64,000 nucleotides of DNA from Anaerotruncus colihominis. GTDB taxonomy: Bacteria; Bacillota; Clostridia; Oscillospirales; Ruminococcaceae. Where the stretch lies: positions 1-64,000 of the forward strand of contig NZ_VIQT01000008.1 of NCBI RefSeq assembly GCF_010206195.1, written 5' to 3'. The notes under the pieces are model-generated. The model was not told where the DNA came from. It saw only the letters and a program-made list of their open reading frames with translations, and did not search any database. Below are positions 59,540-64,000 of the stretch, piece after piece; positions within the stretch are counted from its first letter, which is position 1, and each line of letters opens with the position of its first letter. The position numbers were made by a program, and so were the translations under genes.

Positions 59540-61156
59540 TTATACCGCGCTGTCGCGGATGCGTTTGCGCAGCTCCAAAATGAACGGCGGCGATACGGAA
59601 AGCTCGTCGTAGCCCATTTTCAAAAACGTGTCCGTCAATTCGGCGTCCGCGGCCAGTTCGCCGCAGATGCCCGCCCAGATACCGGCTGCATGGGCGTTTT
59701 GCGCGATGACGCGCAGCATTTCCAGCACAGCCGGATGATGCGGATCATAAAATTTGTCAAGCTGCTCGTTCTGACGGTCGATTGCAAGCGTATACTGCGT
59801 CAGGTCGTTGGTGCCGACGCTGAAAAAATCGACAAGCTTTGCAAGCTCGGCGCTGACCATGACGGCGGCAGGCGTTTCGATCATGACGCCGCGTTCAATC
59901 TCGTCGACCACGATTCCCCGCGCGGCCAGCTCGGCGCGCGCTTCGGCGGCCAGCGCCAGAGCGCGTTTCGTCTCGTCGGGCGAGATGATCATCGGGAACA
60001 TGACTGCTACCTTGCCGTAAGCGGACGCGCGGTAGATCGCGCGAAGCTGTGTCTTGAACAGCTCCGGCCGCTCCAGGCAGATACGGATCGCCCGAAAGCC
60101 GAGCGCGGGGTTTTCCTCGCGCGCCAGGCCGAAGTAGTCGGCCTTCTTATCCGCGCCGATGTCGAGCGTGCGGATGATAACAGGCTTGCCGCCCATCTGC
60201 TCGGCGACCTTGCGGTACGCTTCGAACTGTTCGTCCTCGCTCGGATAATCGTCGCGGCCCAGATAAAGAAACTCGCTGCGGAACAGCCCGACGCCCTCGG
60301 CGTCGTTAAAGAGCACGGCGGGGACATCCTCCGGTCCGCCGATGTTCGCGTAAAGGCGCACCTGTCTGCCAGACTTTGTTACAGAGGGCAGTCCGCGCAC
60401 CGCGTCGAGCGCGCGCCGCTGCTCGGTGTCCGCGCGCCGTTTTTCACGCAGGCGCGCCACGGTCGCCTCGTCCGGATCGAGAAAATACTCCCCTGTGAAG
60501 CCGTCGACCGCAATCATACGCCCATGCAGCTTTTCCCCGTCCGGTACGTCGGCCTGCACAAGCGAAGGGATGTTCATAATACGCGCGAGAATCGCCGTGT
60601 GCGAGTTGGCCGAACCCTGCCGCGTGACAAACGCGAGGATGTTGTTTTTGTCGAGCGCGACCGTTTCGCTCGGCGTCAAATCATCCGCCACAAGCACCAT
60701 CGGTTCGGTGAGCGCCGGCACGCCCTCGCGGCCGCACAGGATGTCGGACAGGCGCTGCGACACATCGCGCACGTCGGCCGCGCGTGCCTTCATGTACGGG
60801 TCGTCGAGCGAAGCGAAAAATTCTGAAAACTGCCGTCCGGCGGCCGCGACGGCCGCGTCGGCGCCTTTTCCGCCGCGGATGCTTTCCTCAATGGCGTCGT
60901 TATAGTCGCCGTCGTCGAGCATCATCATCTGCACATCGATGATCATTGCCTCGTCCTCGCCGATTTCGCGCCGCGTTTTTTCATACAGCGCGCGAAGCTG
61001 CTCCGCGGCCGTTTCCTTGGCGGTGTGAAAGCGTGAAAGCTCCGTCGCCTCGTCGAGAACCGGGACATGGCGTGCGGGGGCGCTCACGCGCTCAAACGCG
61101 TAGACAGATCCGATCGCGACGCCGGAAAAGACGCTTCTTCCATGGCCTTTGAACAA
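59540..61156 (-). CDS. ptsI: PTS enzyme I (phosphoenolpyruvate-protein phosphotransferase)
   Basis: Encodes 538 aa, slightly shorter than the usual 570. The phosphorylated His is residue 186 in GSANSHTAILAR. PEP binding is represented by LFRSEFLYLGRD, VMFPMI and SVGTNDLTQYTLAIDRQN. It moves phosphate from PEP to HPr. It lies between crr and ptsH in one minus-strand operon. Confidence 0.95.
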   Translation of the reverse strand: MFKGHGRSVFSGVAIGSVYAFERVSAPARHVPVLDEATELSRFHTAKETAAEQLRALYEKTRREIGEDEAMIIDVQMMMLDDGDYNDAIEESIRGGKGADAAVAAAGRQFSEFFASLDDPYMKARAADVRDVSQRLSDILCGREGVPALTEPMVLVADDLTPSETVALDKNNILAFVTRQGSANSHTAILARIMNIPSLVQADVPDGEKLHGRMIAVDGFTGEYFLDPDEATVARLREKRRADTEQRRALDAVRGLPSVTKSGRQVRLYANIGGPEDVPAVLFNDAEGVGLFRSEFLYLGRDDYPSEDEQFEAYRKVAEQMGGKPVIIRTLDIGADKKADYFGLAREENPALGFRAIRICLERPELFKTQLRAIYRASAYGKVAVMFPMIISPDETKRALALAAEARAELAARGIVVDEIERGVMIETPAAVMVSAELAKLVDFFSVGTNDLTQYTLAIDRQNEQLDKFYDPHHPAVLEMLRVIAQNAHAAGIWAGICGELAADAELTDTFLKMGYDELSVSPPFILELRKRIRDSAV

Positions 61157-61196
61157 GAAAAATCCCTCCTTCCATCCGCAGATGGGTTGCCGTTTA

Positions 61197-61691
61197 TTAT
61201 TTGCGCAGGCGGATCAGCTCCTCTAATTCGCCGGCATGTTTGCCCGTAAAGGTTTCAATTTGAGAAAAGTCGCCGGAATTACAGACAACGACGGGCGTGA
61301 TGACCTGATAGCCCGCTCCGCTGATTCCCTCCATATCGAATTCAATCAACAGATCGCCCGCCTTGATGCGGTCGCCGGTCTTGACATGCGCCGTGTAAAA
61401 CCGACCCTTGAGGCTCACAGTATCAAGTCCGACATGTACAAGCACCTCGGCGCCATCGTCCGAAACGATGCTGACGGCATGGCCGGTGTCAAACATCAGG
61501 GAAACCTCGCCGCTCACCGGCGCAACAACACGGCCGCGAGCCGGCTTGATCGCCACGCCTTTGCCGAGGATCTCCTCGCCGAAGGTGGGGTCGCTGACCT
61601 GCGCGACCGGCACGACCTCGCCTTCAACGGGCGCGAGGATCACAATGGAATCATCCTTTGCGCCAAACATATTTTTGAGCTTTCCAAACAT
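61197..61691 (-). CDS. crr: PTS glucose-family IIA component
   Basis: Encodes 164 aa, a free-standing EIIA-Glc-like protein. The two active-site histidines are His71 (FDTGHAVSI) and His86 (VLVHVGLDTV). It receives phosphate from HPr and can donate it to the EIICB at 56762-58213, which lacks its own IIA. It is 41 bp upstream of ptsI. Confidence 0.94.
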   Translation of the reverse strand: MFGKLKNMFGAKDDSIVILAPVEGEVVPVAQVSDPTFGEEILGKGVAIKPARGRVVAPVSGEVSLMFDTGHAVSIVSDDGAEVLVHVGLDTVSLKGRFYTAHVKTGDRIKAGDLLIEFDMEGISGAGYQVITPVVVCNSGDFSQIETFTGKHAGELEELIRLRK

Positions 61692-61813
61692 ATCGTCACT
61701 ACCTTCTTGTATGCACGGCGGATGCCGCGCGTCTTTATGGATTGTATTAGCGGCACAGCGCAGTATAGTCTGTGCTGTTTTCGAAAAAAGATTCCGAAGG
61801 CTGAAAAAGCGCG

Positions 61814-62650
61814 TTACGCGTCTGGAGCTGTCACACGCCGGATATGAATCGCCAGACAGGCTGTCTCCTGCTCTCCGATTAAAAATGAATGCGCGTCGTT
61901 CAGATAAGCGCCAACACAGTGGGCACAGACGGTTTCGTCAGGATAAAGCGCAGCGATGGCGTCATAAAACGCCCGATCGCCCGCCGGCGGGCGATCCTGG
62001 CGCAGCGTGCGCTGCGCCAGGAATTTCAGATGTGTGACAAACCGGTCAAAATCAACGGAAGCCTCATCCAGCGGGCGTCTGTTCCAATCGCGCACAATCT
62101 GGAGCATCCGATCGATCAGATGTGTGATATCAACAGCCTCGCCGAGCGATATGTCGTATTCCGCATGGACAATGTGCATGGCGATCGACGCGGCCTCGTC
62201 GTCCGGGAAACGCGCGCCTAGTTCTTTGGCAATCAGATCGAGCGCATATTGGCCGATGGAGTATTCCTGTGGATAAAACCGCCTCATTTCAGCCAGCAGG
62301 GCGTTGTGAAACATCATGTTCTGCCTGAGCCGCAGGACCGAAAAACTGATGTGGTCGGTCAGCGTGATGTAGATGCTGTGATTGAGCCGCTTGCCTAAAA
62401 TTTTGCGGGCATAGGCGATGATGCGGTTTGTGACCTCGATATGTTCAAGCGGCATGGAGGAAAAAAGCTGTTTGAGACGGTCGGTTTCGTTTTGCGTGTC
62501 CATGTGAAAGATTTTCTCAATCGCTTCCGGCGGGATGCTGTCGCCCTCACGGCATTTAAAACCGATGCCGCGCCCCATAACAACAATCTCCTTGCCGTTT
62601 TCATCGCGCGCGCTGACAATATTATTGTTGATGGCCTTTAAAATTCTCAT
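61814..62650 (-). CDS. licT: BglG/LicT-family transcription antiterminator
   Basis: Encodes 278 aa. Residues 1-55 form the CAT RNA-binding domain (ILKAINNNIVSARDENGKEI, VVMGRGIGFK). PRD1 and PRD2 follow, with His-containing segments (RLNHSIYITLTDHISF, AASIAMHIVHAEYD) that the PTS phosphorylates. It binds the RAT element and prevents termination. ATG 62650 was chosen by homology. It lies first in its own pts operon behind a RAT-terminator leader, so autoregulation is likely. Confidence 0.93.
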   Translation of the reverse strand: MRILKAINNNIVSARDENGKEIVVMGRGIGFKCREGDSIPPEAIEKIFHMDTQNETDRLKQLFSSMPLEHIEVTNRIIAYARKILGKRLNHSIYITLTDHISFSVLRLRQNMMFHNALLAEMRRFYPQEYSIGQYALDLIAKELGARFPDDEAASIAMHIVHAEYDISLGEAVDITHLIDRMLQIVRDWNRRPLDEASVDFDRFVTHLKFLAQRTLRQDRPPAGDRAFYDAIAALYPDETVCAHCVGAYLNDAHSFLIGEQETACLAIHIRRVTAPDA

Positions 62651-62678
62651 CCACAAATACCCCGTAAAATGCAAAAAA

Positions 62679-62746
62679 ACCAAATTTCGCACAGGCTGTA
62701 TCAGCCATGCAAAATTTGGTTTTGCCTGCGTTACCAGTAACAACCC
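62679..62746 (-). promoter_or_regulatory. RAT antiterminator and overlapping terminator
   Basis: On the minus strand 62746-62718 reads GGGTTGTTACTGGTAACGCA followed by GGCAAAACC, an excellent ribonucleic antiterminator match. Its 3' part overlaps a terminator stem (AACCAAATTT with AAATTTGGTT) followed by seven Ts near 62679-62685. LicT binding to the RAT would prevent the terminator from folding. Confidence 0.9.
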
Positions 62747-62773
62747 AAATGATTTATGAACTTTCTGTTAACT

Positions 62774-62802
62774 ATTATAAGCGAACAGACAAATAATGTC
62801 AA
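62774..62802 (-). promoter_or_regulatory. Consensus sigma-A promoter of the licT-pts operon
   Basis: Minus-strand TTGACA (62797-62802) and TATAAT (62774-62779) are separated by 17 bp, about 28 bp upstream of the RAT. Both hexamers are perfect, as expected where control is by antitermination. Confidence 0.88.
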
Positions 62803-62892
62803 CTAGAAAGCCAAAGGAATTTGATTGATTTCTGTACAATTTTATCAGCGATTTCTTGTGCGTCTTGCTGAAACAAGCGTTTTTAAGCGTCC

Positions 62893-62925
62893 AAAAGGGG
62901 CATAGCGCACGCTATGCCCCTTTTT
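62893..62925. terminator. Bidirectional-type terminator after spoIIID
   Basis: A perfect 15-bp stem (62893-62907 with 62910-62924) with A/T tracts on both sides lies 11 bp downstream of spoIIID. It insulates the pts promoter. Confidence 0.9.
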
Positions 62926-62935
62926 CGTCTTGAAT

Positions 62936-63196
62936 TTATCCATGCGCTTTCATGCGCGCATATTTTTCCCTGGTCGCAATTCCGCCACGAATGTGACGTT
63001 CGGATTTATTGTGGTCAAGCACTTCCTTTACCTGTGCGTAGATGAGCGGATTGATGCGCTTTAAACGATCTGTAACATCTTTATGTACGGTTGACTTTGA
63101 TATATGAAATTCCTTCGCGGTAGCACGGACGGTTGTATTATGTTCAATGATGTAGTGCGCGAACGTGATGGCGCGCTCCTCCGGCAGACCTTTCAA
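62936..63196 (-). CDS. spoIIID: Sporulation transcriptional regulator SpoIIID
   Basis: Encodes 86 aa, the standard size. The HTH TVRATAKEFHISKSTVHKDV and the C-terminal basic HNKSERHIRGGIATREKY are diagnostic. SpoIIID is the mother-cell DNA-binding regulator of the sigma-E regulon. The start is a TTG at 63196 after GGGGAGG. Confidence 0.96.
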   Translation of the reverse strand: MKGLPEERAITFAHYIIEHNTTVRATAKEFHISKSTVHKDVTDRLKRINPLIYAQVKEVLDHNKSERHIRGGIATREKYARMKAHG

Positions 63197-63291
63197 GACG
63201 AAACCTCCCCTGCAATTACTGTCTATGGCAGTATATGCAGGCCCGGCGGCGGTCAGAACGCCATTTCCAGAGGCGGCGCAGGAAAAGATCT

Positions 63292-63486
63292 TTATTCAAA
63301 TTTCAAAATATCGTTTGGCGTACATTCTAAAATGTTGCATAGCCGCTCTAACGTATAAACGGTAACGCCCATGTTGTGTTTAAGGCTATAAATTGTTCGT
63401 GGGTTGATCCTGTACTTGTGAATGAGGGTGTAGGTCGTCAGTCCCCGCGATTGCATTGTACGCCACAATGGTTCATAGCTTACCAC
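63292..63486 (-). CDS. Small XRE/Cro-type HTH protein 1
   Basis: Encodes 64 aa, GTG start at 63486 after GGAGGGGG. SYEPLWRTMQSRGLTTYTL, then INPRTIYSLKHNMGVTVYTL and LERLCNILECTPNDIL form a single five-helix Cro/C1-type HTH domain with no effector domain. It is a clear paralog of the protein at 63744-63953. It likely binds a local operator. Confidence 0.85.
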   Translation of the reverse strand: MVSYEPLWRTMQSRGLTTYTLIHKYRINPRTIYSLKHNMGVTVYTLERLCNILECTPNDILKFE

Positions 63487-63537
63487 GCCTTACCCCCTCC
63501 ACACCTTTTTCTCTTAGTATTGTGGAAAGAAGAAGCT

Positions 63538-63566
63538 TTGAAAATACTGAAAAATATATCTATAAT
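63538..63566 (+). promoter_or_regulatory. Consensus-like + strand promoter
   Basis: TTGAAA (63538-63543) and TATAAT (63561-63566) with a 17-bp spacer read away from HTH gene 1 into a very short unit ending at the hairpin at 63671-63720. Confidence 0.75.
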
Positions 63567-63638
63567 ATGTTGAAAAATTTCCGCAGCTTGATATACTGAA
63601 CTATATAACTACAAAAATCAAATGGAGAAAGAATCGTA

Positions 63639-63674
63639 ATGAACAATTCCGCTTTTTTGCACAATATGGGATAA
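63639..63674 (+). CDS. Candidate 11-residue peptide (MNNSAFLHNMG)
   Basis: ATG 63639 follows GGAGAAAG (63624-63631) and ends at TAA 63672-63674, which lies within the first arm of a strong hairpin. A consensus promoter lies about 70 bp upstream. The unit could encode a short signalling or leader peptide, or be a roughly 150-nt small RNA whose apparent ORF is accidental. No homolog is known to me. Confidence 0.35.
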   Translation: MNNSAFLHNMG

Positions 63675-63720
63675 ACAAGAAAGGAACCATGCCTTTCGGC
63701 ATGGTTCCTTTCTTGTTTAT
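63671..63720. terminator. Perfect 23-bp bidirectional hairpin
   Basis: 63671-63693 and 63698-63720 are exact complements around a TTTC loop. The outer part is A/T-rich on both strands. It ends the tiny + strand unit and also stops transcription from HTH gene 2 on the minus strand. Confidence 0.9.
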
Positions 63721-63743
63721 CCGGGGAAAATAGGGAGGAGAGA

Positions 63744-63953
63744 CTACAGCTCGCCGTCGGGGACGTACTCGACGATTTCCCCAATCTGACAATTGAAAAT
63801 TTTGCACAGCTTATCAAGCGTATGCGTTGATACAGGCAGGTTTGCCTGTAGACGCTGAACCGTTGCATGACTCATGCCATATATCACCCGCAGGGTGTAG
63901 GTGGTCGCTTTTTTTCTGGCCATGGTTTCCCACAGAGGTCGATATCGAATCAC
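63744..63953 (-). CDS. Small XRE/Cro-type HTH protein 2
   Basis: Encodes 69 aa, GTG start at 63953 after GGAGG. RYRPLWETMARKKATTYTL, GMSHATVQRLQANLPVSTHT and LDKLCKIFNCQIGEIVEYV form a minimal Cro/C1 HTH. It shares the framework PLWxTM...TTYTL...TLxxLCxIxxC with HTH protein 1, so the two arose by duplication. Targets are unknown. Confidence 0.85.
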   Translation of the reverse strand: MIRYRPLWETMARKKATTYTLRVIYGMSHATVQRLQANLPVSTHTLDKLCKIFNCQIGEIVEYVPDGEL

Positions 63954-64000
63954 GGTTCTGCCTCCTGTGCTTTAAATTGTGCGGGTAAGAAGCACGGCCG

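Noticed and set aside
59240-60826. A 528-codon + strand frame opposite ptsH and ptsI
   Set aside because: It spans two well-supported genes on the other strand and has no family features.

Overview
The window looks like chromosomal DNA from an anaerobic, spore-forming, G+C-rich member of the Clostridia (Bacillota), plausibly near the Oscillospiraceae group. The basis is the spoVAC-spoVAD-spoVAE operon, spoIIID, rubrerythrin, class III fructose-1,6-bisphosphatase, LicT-type antitermination, strong Shine-Dalgarno sites and sigma-A promoters. No rRNA, tRNA or CRISPR array was found. I cannot name the species.

Layout. 1-496 is a 110-bp tandem array of palindromes, cut by the window edge. 567-10691 is housekeeping on the + strand: cinA, a deoxyinosine glycosylase, luxS, a YjbR-like gene, an AlkD-like gene, a sirtuin, a WG-repeat lipoprotein, fbp and purA. 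11416-16032 (- strand) holds pdp, deoB and two nitrilase-fold genes with complementary loss of catalytic residues. About 16.4-22.0 kb is an AT-richer, truncated mobile element: large serine recombinase, TnpW-like gene, methyltransferase, ICE-type sigma factor and HTH gene, and a DUF6414-like gene. It sits beside an orphan cobalamin-riboswitch-like sequence. 22.4-31.9 kb returns to core genes: tadA, a ccdA-tlpA fusion, azlCD, GNAT, exoA, patatin, a panE-like gene and spoVA. 32.2-35.1 kb holds a secreted-protein/membrane-protein pair, a peptide deformylase and rubrerythrin.

35.2-52.5 kb is the most interesting metabolic region. An SDR, an epimerase, a LacI regulator and a Gfo/Idh/MocA gene flank a single-direction run: a HAAT-family ABC transporter (binding protein, two permeases, two ATPases), a NagB paralog, a creatininase-family hydrolase, a second Gfo/Idh/MocA dehydrogenase, a domain-permuted dihydropyrimidine-dehydrogenase-like flavoprotein, an Ldh-family reductase, a KDG kinase and a KDPG aldolase with an extra C-terminal domain. 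The likely end products are pyruvate and glyceraldehyde-3-phosphate. The imported substrate is unknown; I infer a nitrogen-containing sugar acid or (amino)cyclitol.

54.0-62.8 kb (- strand) is an amino-sugar PTS regulon: nagA, nagB, a CBM9-like gene, nagE (IIBC), a lipoprotein, ptsH, ptsI, crr and a licT-like antiterminator. It is headed by a textbook promoter, RAT element and terminator. 62.9-64 kb holds spoIIID and two small paralogous HTH genes around a tiny promoter-ORF-terminator unit.

At least five intergenic gaps are filled by a mosaic family of G+C-rich, hairpin-forming repeat modules, some with compensatory stem changes. Together with the permuted flavoprotein locus these are the best candidates for undescribed biology here.
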